From positions 14,231,623-14,295,622 of the forward strand of contig NC_133165.1 of assembly GCF_040802235.1 (NCBI RefSeq): a stretch of DNA of 64,000 nucleotides, written 5' to 3'. Made by a program: the position numbers and the translations under genes. This stretch comes from Manis javanica (taxonomy: Eukaryota; Chordata; Mammalia; Pholidota; Manidae). The notes under the pieces are model-generated. The model was given only the letters and a program-made list of their open reading frames with translations. It was not told the DNA's origin and did no database searches. Below, in pieces: positions 49,921 to 61,552 of this stretch. Position 1 is the stretch's first letter, and each line of letters opens with the position of its first letter.

Positions 49921-51404
49921 TCCTTCTCTTACCCCTTCACTATATCCTGCCTGTTTTTGAAAACTCATTTTTGAGGTTCCTATAGTATTGTCAGACTCCA
50001 GCCACACCAATTCCTCCCCTTCTATATACAACTGGTGATTGAGGATATGCATCAAATCCTGTGAGATACTCTTCTGCCAAGAAAAGTGAGGTGGCATTTG
50101 AAAAGGCTTGATAGCAGTGCATGCAAAAGGCTACAGCTTTTCATGAGCTGTCTTAGTTCAACTCATTGGAGGACAAGGAAATGAATGTAGGAGAAGATCC
50201 CACTGCAAACCAAGAAAATCAGAGCAGTTGAAGGCTTGCAACCCACATATTGGACTGTGTATGTGACATTGGTTTTATGTGAATTTACTGTAGTTGTCTA
50301 TTTTAAAATAAGTGCAAGTTGAAAAAGAATTAATGATACACAAAAAGAGAAAATGTTTTCTCCATAATTAATACTCATTACTTTTTCCCCCTTGGTTTAA
50401 TAACAAGGCCACCATCTGAGACCAAAACAACAGCCGTGGTAGGGTTGTTATATTTTCATTGGGGGGAATCAGCAAGAAAAGAAAAATAAAGTCTTAGGGT
50501 TTAATGACTGGTGGCATCAATTATTATTCCCACAAGTGTAAGTACTCCTTTTCTTCATCAATTCTCTCAAAGTCCCTGATAAAAGAGAGATGATGATAAT
50601 GTCTCATACTTCTAAATGTGGTCATCTCATGTAAAGAGAAGTTGTTTGTTCTGACTAGGGGCCATCTAATCCGAATTCCTTATGAGCAGGTGAGAAATAA
50701 TACTTGTATTGTCAGTGTGCAATATCAGGATACTTAAGTGATCTCTTCCACTTAGGTTGTGTGTGTGCATGTGTGTGTGTGTATATACATATATGGGCAT
50801 TTTTTTTAGTGAGATAGTATGTAGCTTACTAATTTCTCAAAGATGTCTATACATTCATCATTTTGAGAACCAGGCATAGCCTTATGTAAACAGTCAGGTC
50901 AGGAAACCAAGGAAATCTAGTAAGAGAGAGAAAAAAATAGAAAGAATAAGTGGAAAGACAGAAAACTTGGAAGTCCTGTGTCATGTTACTCATTCCCTCT
51001 TAAAGGCATTTATAGCACTGCCTGTGGCATCTCAGACTCTATCTGGATCTGCTAACATTGCTCTATTTGGATATTGATACGGTGTGTCTTATAAGAGGAA
51101 CCAAGAAGCAGTTACATAAACTGAGAAAATAAAAAGGAAGTACAACTGTGTATTGACATCTCGGAGGGAATAGAAAAATTCTTTGGACTTAGAAAAAGCT
51201 ACAAGACAGAATACAAATGATGACTTGGGCATGTGCTGAAGCTCACTGACTACCAGTAATGAAAACCCCAGTGGTACTGAAAAGTAAGGGCAGCGATGCA
51301 ATAATCACATGTGGAAAACATTTTACATTTTAGAATAAAAATGACCAGTAAATTTTAATTGTTTAGAGCTGAATTTGTAATTCCTACAAAATTATTCTAA
51401 GCAT
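49921..51404. other. unassigned sequence with GT/TA repeat
   Basis: A GT-rich microsatellite passes into TATACATATA at 50756-50795. No gene or other repeat recognised. Confidence 0.45.
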
Positions 51405-51418
51405 ATAAAATGAATATT
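51405..51418. repeat. target-site duplication of U6 retrocopy (5' copy)
   Basis: ATAAAATGAATATT, repeated exactly at 51559-51572. Confidence 0.85.
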
Positions 51419-51419
51419 A

Positions 51420-51521
51420 GTGCTCACTTCGGCAGCACATATACTAAAAATTGGAATGATACAGAGAAGATTAGCATGGCCCCTGTGCAAGGATGACACG
51501 CAAATTCGTGAAGCGTTCCAT
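51420..51521 (+). pseudogene. RNU6: U6 snRNA retropseudogene
   Basis: Nearly the whole U6 snRNA is present from GTGCTCACTTCGGCAGC to GCGTTCCAT, with the ACAGAGA box and the GATGACACGCAAATTCGTG segment intact. I count four changes against canonical U6: three C/G-to-T/A transitions at CpG or CpG-like sites and one inserted A. The normal Pol III terminator (T run) is replaced by an A-rich tail, and 14-bp direct repeats flank the unit. No snRNA-type proximal sequence element or TATA box is evident upstream. It is therefore an L1-mobilised, presumably silent copy. Confidence 0.93.
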
Positions 51522-51558
51522 AAAAAAAAAAATAAAATAAAATAAAAAATAAAATAAA
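51522..51558 (+). repeat. A-tail grown into (AAAAT)n
   Basis: The tail of the U6 retrocopy, now partly an AAAAT microsatellite. Confidence 0.85.
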
Positions 51559-51572
51559 ATAAAATGAATATT
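51559..51572. repeat. target-site duplication of U6 retrocopy (3' copy)
   Basis: Exact 14-bp match to 51405-51418. Confidence 0.85.
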
Positions 51573-52539
51573 TAACAGGTTTTACTAGTTGATATAGCCT
51601 CTTTCCTCCTAAAGCCAGAAAACATCTAAATGTTACTTAGGGAGAAGTAATTGGATATTTTCTGTTTTACATACAGACATGTTCTGAAAACAAGGCTGAA
51701 AATGTTCACTTTGGTTACTGTTACATTTTGGTTATTTATAGTGAGGTTATTGTAAGTCTTCAGATATATTTTCTTGACATTTGTCAGTATTTCTTGATGT
51801 GAAGTTTATGATTTTTGTTTTCAAAAAGAAGATCAAAGACACTAGTTTAAGATTAGGAAGTAGTGGGAGTATTATAAGTTATAGCTCTAAGGAGATCTCG
51901 AACACAAAATTGCAGTATCAATAGAAGCAAATTATATTAATGGGATGTTGGTTAAGAATTCATTTATCGATCTGAGTAAGACTGAGATGCTAGGCATGTA
52001 AAAGAAGTAATCAAAGTGATCAAATGAAATGTGGTAGAAACCAGGTATGATCTTAATAAGAACTCAGATTAAAATGACCATTATTTTGAATTATTCTCTA
52101 TGGGACTTGGGCAAAGCTGAAGGGACCACCTTCTGTTTACATTATGTTATTGTGCAGTAGCCCAGGGTGTGGGCTCCAGATTCAGGATACTTTTATTTGA
52201 GGCAAGTAGCTTGTATTCTCTGTGCTTCAGTATCAATTTATAGGTTGCTGTGGGAATTAGATGCTTTAATATCCTTAAAGATCCTAGCATATGCCTATTA
52301 CATAGAAAATTTCTCTTTAATGTTATGCACGCTGTACCTACTGTCACCACTATTAATATTTATAATCTTTACCATTTATAATTCTTATAGTCTATGAAGA
52401 ATTGTGGAGAGAATTTGGAGGCTGAAGAAAGTTATGACAATATTTAAGGAGATGATGAAAACAGAATCCATAACTATAGCCTTGAGACCTTGATGCTGAA
52501 TGTTGATTGTTGACCAAAACAGACAAAAAGAGAATGAAC
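51573..52539. other. unassigned AT-rich sequence
   Basis: No gene or repeat supported. Confidence 0.45.
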
Positions 52540-52945
52540 TATTTAAATAGTGGTTTGTAAGTAGCTAGAAAAAGAAGAAGTGGTCATGATGAGCCAAGCT
52601 GGATTCATTTTGAATGAATCATGTCATTCTGAGTAAATTCTTTTTGACATAACTACTAAACTGATATAAAACCTCACCCATCCAATATCATTAGTGTTTC
52701 TGAACTTGATTAAGTCAGTAGAGAAGCTCTTTCATCTTGTGAACAAGATAAGGAAAAAGAAGACAGATACTTGAATATTTAACTGGAAAAATAATCCTGT
52801 AACTTTATCCGAGGGTCCAGATTAATGAATCAGTGTAAACATATAAGTAAATTTCTAATGAGGTCTAGCTTGGTTGTCCCCTGTGGAATACATTTCATCA
52901 ATTAATGTATTCAATAATAATAATGACAAAGATGTTAAAAATAAA
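52540..52945 (+). mobile_element. L3/CR1-type LINE fragment
   Basis: Degraded CR1-clade reverse-transcriptase sequence: 'tgatgagccaagctggattc', 'ttttgacataactactaaac', 'aagctctttcatcttgtgaa', and 'agattaatgaatcagtgtaa'. These follow the order of the L3/CR1 RT region ending near the 'LFNIF' motif. Confidence 0.5.
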
Positions 52946-52959
52946 ATCACAGGCCCAGG

Positions 52960-53350
52960 AGGGGGTCACTTGTGTTGGGCCAGGCCACCAAAGTGGAGTT
53001 TAATGCCTGGCCTAATTGCAGTTTCAGCTCCCCGAGAAATGTAGCCTGAAAGCCAGTCAGGAATATTTGGTCAGTGCCAATGAGGTAATCTGTCACATGA
53101 GCCCTGTCATCCCCCAAAAAGAAGGTGAGGTCCTTTGCAGGAAAGGACCCCCTGTTTTTCCTCCCAAGGGAAAATGACCTTGCCTGAAACAATCCCTTGT
53201 TTTCTTTTGCTAATAACTTCTTGCCCCTCCCACCTTCGTATGAATACCTTCCACTTTATGCATCTTTATTTGTGAGATGGGATGCTGCCCAGTTCAGCCA
53301 TAACTTAATAAAGCAATTAGATCTTCAAATGTTGTCAGTTGAATTTTGTT
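52960..53350 (+). mobile_element. ERVL-type LTR
   Basis: The start 'tgttgggccaggccaccaaa', a U3 region, 'gatgggatgctgcccagttc' and 'ttaataaagcaattagatct' define the LTR with its polyA signal. The same family occurs at 63248-63622 in reverse orientation. The minus-strand 81-codon frame is incidental. Confidence 0.7.
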
Positions 53351-53479
53351 TTTTATAAAGACTAGTAATAAAAGCTCTAGACTATTGATTTCTACCTATA
53401 GGCAGTTTCTATACAAACCTTCCTTTTCTGTCTAAGAAGATTACAATTTTCTCCAGCTAATAATTGTCTTTACAGCAGC

Positions 53480-53877
53480 CATATGCTCAAGGGTGAAAAT
53501 TTCATCCCCAGTCCCAGAATCACTGCTGATCTGAGGCAATCCTTGTGCCCCTACACTATTTTGCTAATGATTGGTCTGGAAATGGGAATGAAGTAATGTT
53601 TTCACCTATAGAGAAAGCTGGCTGGGAAAGTTCCTGACAGTTAGAAGAAAGAGAATGTTTCCTAAGGCCTTCGGACCTTTGTATGAAGGAAAAATGGCTG
53701 AAGAGACTAACGTCATTCAGAGGCTATGGAGGGAAAAGCCTGCATGCCTAAATATAGCAGGGAAAAAAGGTACAAAGACCCCAATCATTGATAATGATAA
53801 CATCCTGGAACCACTGAATAAACTAACCTCCGGCAACATGGGAAGTAAAACTTCCTACTGTGATAGCTGAGGGAGGT
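53480..53877 (+). mobile_element. MaLR/MLT1-like LTR cut by the ERV
   Basis: 'gaatgtttcctaaggccttc', 'gataacatcctggaaccact' and 'gaataaactaacctccgg' resemble the 3' half of an MLT1-type LTR. It ends where the retroviral remnant begins. Confidence 0.45.
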
Positions 53878-54040
53878 TGTACGTCTGGGAAAAGGAAATC
53901 CTGGGGCAAAATACCTCTAAAAACTGAAATTGGTCAAAGGGAGAAATAAAGTTTCCCCTAAAACTTTATTGCTTACAAAATGCAGTCCAGCGCCATTTCT
54001 CTCCCTTGCTCTGGAAGGAAGGAAGCAAGCAAGCCAGCCC
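53878..54040 (-). mobile_element. 3' LTR remnant of endogenous retrovirus
   Basis: Aligns with 61573 onward of the 5' LTR for ~160 bp (shared 'ggaaatcctggg', 'gtcaaagggagaaataaagt' and 'agcaagcaagccagcc'). It keeps the R-U5 part, with AATAAA on the minus strand, and the TG/CA edge at 53878. The U3 part is missing: gag-like sequence joins directly at about 54040. Confidence 0.75.
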
Positions 54041-54548
54041 CAAAGGGTGAGTCATCAGGGAAGCCATTCTACTCTTCTCCGTACCCGACACAACAATGTT
54101 TTCCACCCCCATATCCCAGAGACGTACAAACCATGTAGGTAGAGATTCCGAAGGCCTCTGCTTATATAGTACGCTCATGTCCACCAGCTCATCCTGGGTA
54201 TAGGGGCAGAGCATGGAGTGCTCCACAACCTGGGGAGGGGGCTGCTCCTCCTACTGAGGAGCCTGCAGTTGTTTCATTTTTATTTTCTTAATTACAGCTG
54301 GGTGGGCTTTTAAAACAGGAGAAGATGGTACCTGTGGTGGCCTGGGTAGCAGATCCGCCAATGCCCCCACCTCCTCCTCTTCTCCCTCAGGCTTCTCCAC
54401 CAACAGCTCCTCCTCCACGATTTCTGGGGCTGAAGGCAATACTCTTTCCTCCCCACCGCATCCTCCGCAACGCAGCTTTTCTTGCGATCGCCCCAACCCT
54501 TGCTGCTAAGGAGTCTTCTAGGAGCTTGACCTGTCTTTTCAGTAACTG
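54041..54548 (-). pseudogene. endogenous retrovirus gag relic, downstream part
   Basis: The minus strand encodes in one frame an acidic, proline-rich segment (54251-54496) and, past a stop at 54251-54253, a capsid-like segment at 53966-54226 containing ESLPTWFVRLWDMG. The aromatic W..RLWD pattern after a 'P.ESL' turn is typical of retroviral capsid N-terminal domains, most like class III/ERV-L-type gag in my recollection. It is separated from the upstream part by the nested L1 and ends abruptly in the 3' LTR stub. No pol or env is present. Non-functional. Confidence 0.65.
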
Positions 54549-54559
54549 TCTCTCTTCTT
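54549..54559. repeat. target-site duplication of nested L1 (3' side)
   Basis: TCTCTCTTCTT, repeated at 61104-61114; pyrimidine-rich on plus, as expected for an L1 cleavage site seen from the minus-strand insertion. Confidence 0.75.
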
Positions 54560-57500
54560 CTTCTTTTCTTTTCTTTTTTTTTGTTATTATTAATCTACAG
54601 TTACATGAAGAACATTATGTTTACTAGGCTCCCCCCTTCACCAAGTCCTCCCCACACACCCCATTACAGTCACTATCTGTCCATCAGCATAGTAAGATGC
54701 TATAGAATCACTACTTGCCTTCTGTGTTGCACAGCCCTCCCTGTGCCCCCCGCCCACATTATACATGCTAATCATAATGCCCCCTTTCTTTTTCATTCCC
54801 CTTACCCCTCCCTTCCCTCCCATCCTCTCCAGTCCCTTTCCCTTTGGTAACTGTTAGTCCATTCTTGGGTTCTGTGATTCTGCTGCTGTTTTGTTCCTTC
54901 AGTTTTTCTTTGTTCTTATACTCCACATACGAGTGAAATCATTTGATAATTGTCTTTCTCCACCTGGTTTATTTCACTGAGCATAATACCCTCCAGCTCC
55001 GTCCATGTTGTTGCAAATGGTAGGATTTGTTTTCTGCTTATCGCTGAATAATATTTCATTGTGTATATGTACCAATTCTTCTTTATCCATTCATCTACTG
55101 ATGGACATTTAGGTTGCTTCTATTTCTTGGCTATTGTAAATAGTGCTGCGATAAACATAGGGGCGCATCTGTCTTTTTCAAACTGGACTGCTGCATTCTT
55201 AGGGTAAATTCCTAGAAGTGGAATTCCTGGGTCAAATGCTATGTTTATTTTGAGCTTTTTGCGGAACCTCCATACTGCTTTGCACAATGGTTGAACTAAT
55301 TTACATTCCCACCAACAGTGTAGAAGGGTTCCCATTTCTCCACAACCTCGCCAACATTTATTGTTGTTTGTATTTTGGATGGTGGCCATCCTTACTAGTG
55401 TTAGGTGATATCGCGTTGTGGTTTTAATTTGCATTTCTCTGATGACTAGTGATGTGCAGCATGTTTTCATGTTTCTGTTGGCCATCTGAATTTATTCTTT
55501 GGAGAACTGTCTGTTCAGCTTCTCTGCCCATTTTTTAATTGGATTATTTGCTTTTGGTTAGTTCAGGTATGTGAGCTCTTTCTATATTTTGGATGTCAAC
55601 CCTTTATTTGATCTGTCATTTGTGAATATATTCTCCCATACTGTAAGGTACCTTTTTGTTCTATTGATGGTGTCCTTTGCTGTACAGAAGCTTTTCAGCT
55701 TGATGTAGGTCTGACTTGTTCATTTTTGCTTTTGCTTCCCTTGCCCAGGGAGAGATGATCATGAAGAAGTTGCTCATGTTTATGTCCAAGAGATTTTTGC
55801 CTATGTTTTTTCTAAGAGTTTAATGGTTTCATGACTTACATTCAGGTCCTTGATTCATTTCAAATTTACTTTTGTGTATGGGCTTAGACAGTGATCCAGT
55901 TTCATTCTCTTATGTGCAGCTGTCCAGTTTTGCCAGCACCATCTGTTGAAGACACTGTCATTTCCCCATTGTATGTCCATGGCTCCTTTATCAAATATTA
56001 ATTGACCATATATGTTTGGGTTAATGTCTGAAGTCTCTATTCTGTTCCACTGGTCTGTGGCTCTGTTCTTGTGTCAGTACCAAACTGTCCTGATTACTGT
56101 GGCTTTGTAGTAGAGCTTGAAGTTGGGGAGTGAGATCCCCCCTACTTTATTCTTTCTTCTCAGCATTGCTTTGGCTATTCAGGGTCTTTGGTGTTTCCAT
56201 ATGAACTTTTAAACTATTTGTTCCAGTTCGTTGAGGAATGTTGTTGGTAATTTGATAAGGATTGCATCAAATCTGTATATTGCTTTGGACAGGATGGCCA
56301 TTTTGACAATATTAATTCTTCCTAGCCAAGAGTATGTGATGAGTTTCCATTTGTTAGTGTCCCTGTTAATTTGTCTTAAGAGTGACTTGTAGTTTTCAGG
56401 TTATAGGTCTTTCACTTCCTTGGTTAGGTTTATTCCTAGGTATTCTATTCTATTTGTGATGCTATTGTGATGCTATTGTGATGCTATTGTGAATGGCATT
56501 GTTTGATGCTATTGTGAATGGAATTGTTTTCCTGATTTCTCTTTCTATTGGTTCATTGTTAGTGTATAGGAAAGCCACAGATTTCTGTGTGTTAATTTTG
56601 CATCCTGAAACTGCTGTATTCTGATATCAGTTCTAGTAGTTTCGGAGTGGAGTCTTTAGGGTTCTTTATGTACAATATCATGTCATCTGCAAATAGTGAC
56701 AGTTTAACTTCTTCTTTACCAATTTGGATTGCTTGTATTTCTTTGTTTTGTCTAATTGCCGTGGCTAGGACCTCCAGTACTATGTTGAATAACAGTGGGG
56801 AGAGTGGGCATCCCTGTCTTGTTCCAGATCTCAGAGGAAAAGCTTTCAGCTTCACACTGTTCAGTGTAATTTTGGCTGTGGGCTTATCATATATGGCCTT
56901 TATTATGTTGAGGTACTTGCCCTGTATGCCCATTTTGCTGAGAGTTTTTGCCATGAATGGATGTTGAATTTTGTCGAATGCTTTCTCTGCATCTATGGAG
57001 ATGATCATGTGTTTTTTATCCTTCTTTTTGTTGATGTAGTGGATGATGTTGATGGATTTTCTAATGTTGTACCATCCTTGCATCCCTGGGATGAATCCCA
57101 CTTGGTCATGGTGTATGATCCTTTTGATGTATTTTTGAATTCAGTTTGCTAATATTTCTTGAGTATTTTTGCATCTATGTTCATCAGGGATATTGGTCTG
57201 TATTCTTTTTTGGTGGGGTCTTTGCCCGGTTTTGGTATTAGGGTGATGTTGGCTTCATAGAATGAGTTTGGGAGTATTCCCTCCTCTTGTATTTTTTGGG
57301 AAACTTTAAGGAGAATGGGTATTATGTTTTCTCTGTATGTCTGATAAAATTTTGAGGTAAATCTATCTGGCCTGGGGGTTTTGTTCCTGGGTAGTTTTTT
57401 GATAACCGCTTCGATTTCTTTGCCGGTAATTGGTTTGTTTAGCTTTTGTGTTTCTACCTTGGTCAGTCTTGGAAGGTTGTATTTTTTCTAGGATGTTGTC

Positions 57501-58695
57501 CATTTCTTCTAGGTTTTCCAGCCTGTTAGCATATAGATTTTCATAATATTCTCTAATAATTCTTTGTATTTCTCTGTGGTTCGTCGTGATTTTTCCTTTC
57601 TTGTTTCTGATTCTGTTGATGGGTGTTGATTCTCTTTTTCTCTTAATAAGTCTGGCTAGAGGCTTATCTATTTTGTTTATTTTCTCAAAGAACCAGCTCT
57701 TGGTTTTATTGATTTTTGCTATTGTTTTATTCTTCTCAATTTTGTTTATTTCTTCTCTGATCTTTATTATGTCCCTCCTTCTGCTGACTCTAGGCGTCAT
57801 TTGTTCTTCTATTTCCAATTTTGATAATTGTGACATTAGACTATTCATTTGGGATTGTTCTTCCTTCTTGAAATATGCCTGGATTGCTATACACTTTCCT
57901 CCTAAGACTGCTTTTGCTACGTCCCACAGAAGTTGAGGCTTTGTGTTGTTGTCATTTGTTTCCATATATTGCTTGATCTCTATTTTAATTTGTTCACTGA
58001 TCCATTGATTATTTAGGACCATGTTGTTAAACCTCCATGTGTTTGTGGACCTTTTTGCTTTCTTTGTAAAATTTATTTCTAGTTATATACCTTTGTGGTA
58101 TAAAGTTGGTTGGTAGAATTTCAATCTTTTGGAATTTACTGAGGCTCTTTTGTGGCCTAGTATGTGGTCTATTCTGGAGAATGTTCCATGTGCACTTGAG
58201 AAGAATGTGTATCCTGTTGTTTTTGGGTGTAGAGTCCTATAGATGTCTACTAGGTCCATCTGTTCTAGTGTGTTCAGTGCCTCTGTGTCCTTACTTATTT
58301 TCTGTCTGGTGGTTCTGTCCTTTGGAGTGCGTGGTGTGTTGAAGTCTCCTAAAATGAATGCATTGCATTGTATTTCCTTCTTTAGTTCTGTTAGTATTTG
58401 TTTCACATATGCTGGTGCTCCTGTGTTAGGTGCATATATATTTATAATGGTTATATCTTCTTGTTGCACTGAGCCCTTTATCATTATGTAATGTCCTTCT
58501 TTATCTCTTGTTACTTTCTTTGCTTTGAAGTCTATTTTGTCTGATACTAGTACTGCAACACCTGCTTTTTTCTCCTTGTTGTTTGCATGGAATATCTTTT
58601 TCCATCCCCTGACTTTTAGTCTGTGCATGTCTTTGGGTTTGAGGTGAGTCTCTTGTAAGCAGCATATAGGTGGGTCTTGTCTATTTATTCACTCT

Positions 58696-59057
58696 TTATG
58701 TATAGGGTTCTTTATGTACAATATCGTGTCATCTGCAAATAGTGACAGTTTAACTTCTTCTTTACCAGTTTGGATTCCTTGTATTTCTTTGTTTTGTCTA
58801 ATTGCCGTGGCTAGGACCTTCAGTACTATGTTAAATAACAGTGGGGAGAGTGGGCATCCCTGTCTTGTTCCAGATCTCAGAGGAAAAGCTTTCAGCTTCA
58901 CACTGTTCAGTATGATTTTGGCTGTGGGCTTATCATATATGGTCTTTATTATGTTGAGGTACTTGCCCTGTATACCCATTTTGCCACTCAGACTCCTCTC
59001 CTCCCGCTGGGAGCTGGGGTGAGGGGTGCTTGGTTCCCACCAGGCTGTGTCTTGTAC
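58696..59057 (-). repeat. chimeric L1 segment inserted in the L1 endonuclease region
   Basis: 58703-58984 repeats 56657-56938 (reverse-transcriptase segment, 282 bp each, about 9 mismatches by eye). 58985-59060 repeats 60852-60927 (5'UTR segment, 76 bp each, more diverged). Both are in the same orientation as the host L1, but in an order that does not occur in a normal L1. The block separates the ORF2 N-terminus (antisense of cattcagtccatttacattt at 59071) from the rest of the endonuclease, which resumes at about 58695. Confidence 0.85.
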
Positions 59058-59551
59058 CTTTTGATTGGTGCATTCAGTCCATTTACATTTAGGGTCATTA
59101 TTGAAAGATATGTACTTATTGCCATTACAGGCTTTAGATTTGTTGTTACCAAACGTTCAAGGTTAGCTTCTTTAGTATCTTACTGCCTAACTTAGCTCAG
59201 TTATTGAGCTATTATTGACACTGCCTGGTGATTCTTCATTTCTTTCCCTTCTTATTCCTCCTCCTCCATTCTTTATATGTTGGGTGTTTTATTCTGTGCT
59301 CTTTTGTGTTTCCTTTAACTGCTTTTGTGGGTAGTTGATTTTATTTTTTGCCTTTAGTTATTATTTGGTTGGTCTGCTTTCTTTGCTGTGATTTTATTTT
59401 CTCTGGTGACATCTGTTTAGCCTTAGGAGTGCTCCCATCTAGAGCAGTCCTTCTATAATACTCTGTAGAGGTGGTTTGTGGGAAGCAAATTCCCTCAACT
59501 TTTGCTTGTCTGGGAATTGTTTAATTGCTCCTTCATATTGAAATGATAATA

Positions 59552-60285
59552 TCATGCTGGATACAGTATTCTTGGTTCAAGGCCCTTCTGTTTCATCACA
59601 TTAAATATATCATGCCATTCTCTTCTGGTCTGTAATGTTTCTGTTGAGAAGTCTGGTGATACCCTGATGGGCTTTCCTTTGTAGGTGACCTTTTTCCTCT
59701 CTCTAGCTGCCTTTAAAACTCTTTCCTTGTCCTTGATCTTTGCCATTTTAATTATTATGTGTCTTGGTGTTGTCCTCCTTTGGTCCCTTCTGTTGGGAGT
59801 TCTTTGTATTTCCGTGGTCTGAACGATTATTTCCTCCCCCAGTTTGGGGAAGTTTTCAGCAATTATTTCTTCAAATACACTTTCTATCCCCTTTTCTCTC
59901 TCTTCTTCTGGTACCCCTATAATGTGGATATTGTTCCTTTTGGATTGGTCACACAGTTCTCTTAATATTGTTTCATTCCTTGAGATCCTTTATTTCTCTC
60001 TGCATCAGCTTCTATGCATTCCTGTTCTCTGGTTTCTATTCCATCAATGGCCTCTTGCATCTTATCCATTCTGCTTATAAATCCTTCCATAGATTGTTTT
60101 ATTTCTGTAGTCTCATTCCAGACTTCATCCCTTAGCTCTTGCATATTTCTCTGCATCACCATGGTTATGACCTTTATTTTGAATTCTTTTTCAGGGAGAT
60201 TTGTTAGGGCTGTCTCCCCAGATTCCTTCTCAGGGGAGGATGTCTGGGTTAGTCTCATCTGTATCAAATTCTTCTGCCTTTTCAT
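59552..60285 (-). pseudogene. L1 ORF1 (ORF1p) relic
   Basis: ORF1p is the L1 RNA-binding trimeric chaperone. The likely start is the ATG at 60283-60285 (MKRQKNLIQMRLTQ), because upstream codons lie in the GC-rich 5'UTR. A coiled-coil-like stretch (ELRDEVWNETTEIKQSMEGF) follows, then frameshifts near 59960 and 59750. The C-terminal domain is readable at 59552-59746 (AKIKDKERVLKAARERKKVT, then EWHDIFNVMKQK), ending near the usual C-terminus. Confidence 0.85.
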
Positions 60286-61103
60286 GGTGATAGAGGTAGT
60301 TGTGGAGAGCTGGTGCATGCTTGGAGAACATCCCTTCTTGCTGGTTTGTGGCCTTCCTCTCCTGGGAGAATGGTGACCCCTAGCGGCCTGTGCTGGGCAG
60401 CTGCGCACAGATGGGGTTTCTAATTCTTGCCCAGCCTCTGTGAAAGAAGTTGTGTCCTGCTGCTGTGGGCATGGCCAGCCTCAGGCTGCTGCTCCACTAT
60501 GGCAGAGCAGTGTCAGAGGGGAAACAGGCGGGAGCCTGTTTATCGCCATGAGGGCCCTCCTAGCTGTGCTGCCACCCAGAGGGTTAGGGCACCCAGAATT
60601 CCCCAGGATTCCCAGCTGCTGAGCTAAGTGTCCTGCGATGCTTCCATCCAGCAGTGGGGTCCCTGTCCCTTTAAGTCTTTCAAGAAGCACATGCTTTTCT
60701 TTGTTCCGGAGGTGCCGGCTTTGGGACCTGCTCACAGGTCTTACTCTCCTGTTTCCCTAGTATCCAGCCCTCCATGCATGCACTGTGTCTGCGCTCTGGT
60801 GCGGGTGGCTGGGGCTGGGTGTTCAGCAGTCCTGAGCTCCCTCTCCCTCCCCACTCTGACTCCTCTCCTACTGCCCAGAGCTGGGGTGAGGGGTGTTCCG
60901 GTCCCACCGGGCCGTGGCTTGTATCTTACCCCCTTCTTGAGGCGCTAGGTTCTCACAGGTGTGGATGTAGCCTGGATCTTGTCCTATGTCTTCTGGTCTC
61001 TCTTTTAGGGATAGTTGTATTTGTTGTATTTTCAAGAATATATATGGTTTTGGGAGGAGATTTCATTGCTCTACTCACGGCACCATCTTGGCTCCTCCTT
61101 TTC

Positions 61104-61114
61104 TCTCTCTTCTT
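61104..61114. repeat. target-site duplication of nested L1 (5' side)
   Basis: Identical to 54549-54559 over 11 bp. Confidence 0.75.
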
Positions 61115-61526
61115 TAACAGCATCCCATAGGTTATTGCCCAGCTCCTCCAAGCGATGCTGAAGTGTGTCTCTCTCTCACCTAAGTCCCTCTCTCTCCTCG
61201 CCAACCCTCTCGATAATCCTCTCTTTCTCCTGTATAACATTTTCCACTATCTGGATGAAAAGAGACCCTACAATGTCAGCCACTACACTACCCGCTAAGG
61301 TCTCCAAGCCGTCTTCCAACTCACGGAGGGCTAATTCTGCAGCTTCTGGTGTTTCCACCCTTCCCCAGTTCTAGGGAAGGACCCCCCCATCTAGGACATA
61401 TTTTACCCTAGACCAATTCCCCAGTAGGGGTTCCCAAATTGGAGGCCCCACAGCTGGGGGGATAGTAACAGGTGAAGCAGGTGTCGCTGCATCCACAGGG
61501 GCAGTCCTGCCAAAGGTCGCACCCAT
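61115..61526 (-). pseudogene. endogenous retrovirus gag relic, upstream part
   Basis: Minus-strand reading begins with MGATFGRT at 61526. I chose this ATG because the frame upstream of it is LTR and leader, and an MG- start suits a myristoylated gag. The frame has an in-frame stop at 61371-61373 and another at 61176-61178. In between lies a Glu/Arg-rich, probably coiled-coil segment (61179-61358). The nested L1 interrupts the frame shortly after. There is no sign of function. Confidence 0.65.
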
Positions 61527-61552
61527 TATGACAGATTTTGTGTTCAGAGGAA

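Larger units (their letters stand above)
54560..61103 (-). mobile_element. full-length L1 inserted into the ERV gag
   Basis: A 6.54-kb L1 on the minus strand. It has a 5' end with the GGAGGAGCCAAGATGG motif (about 61086-61101), a GC-rich 5'UTR (to about 60290), ORF1, ORF2, a 3'UTR (54590-54930) and an A-rich tail. Direct repeats of 11 bp flank it. ORF2 pieces on the minus strand: endonuclease 58083-58628 (NIYAPNTGAP, GDFNTP, IDHILGHK), linker 57363-58022, reverse transcriptase 56592-57101 ([14 protein letters not shown] and FADD at residues 137-140 of that frame), and C-terminal region 55120-55485 ([19 protein letters not shown]). Stops and frameshifts break both ORFs, so it is not autonomous as it stands. 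An 11-mer (gatgctattgt) is tandemly repeated at 56457-56491. A chimeric insertion lies at 58696-59057. Overall preservation is far better than in the other L1s here, so it is the youngest large insertion. Confidence 0.95.

Noticed and set aside
51420-51521. Functional U6 snRNA gene
   Set aside because: A-tail instead of T terminator, target duplications and no upstream snRNA promoter indicate a retropseudogene.
56647-60948. Many plus-strand frames of 60-120 codons
   Set aside because: They are antisense shadows of the minus-strand L1 ORF1 and ORF2.
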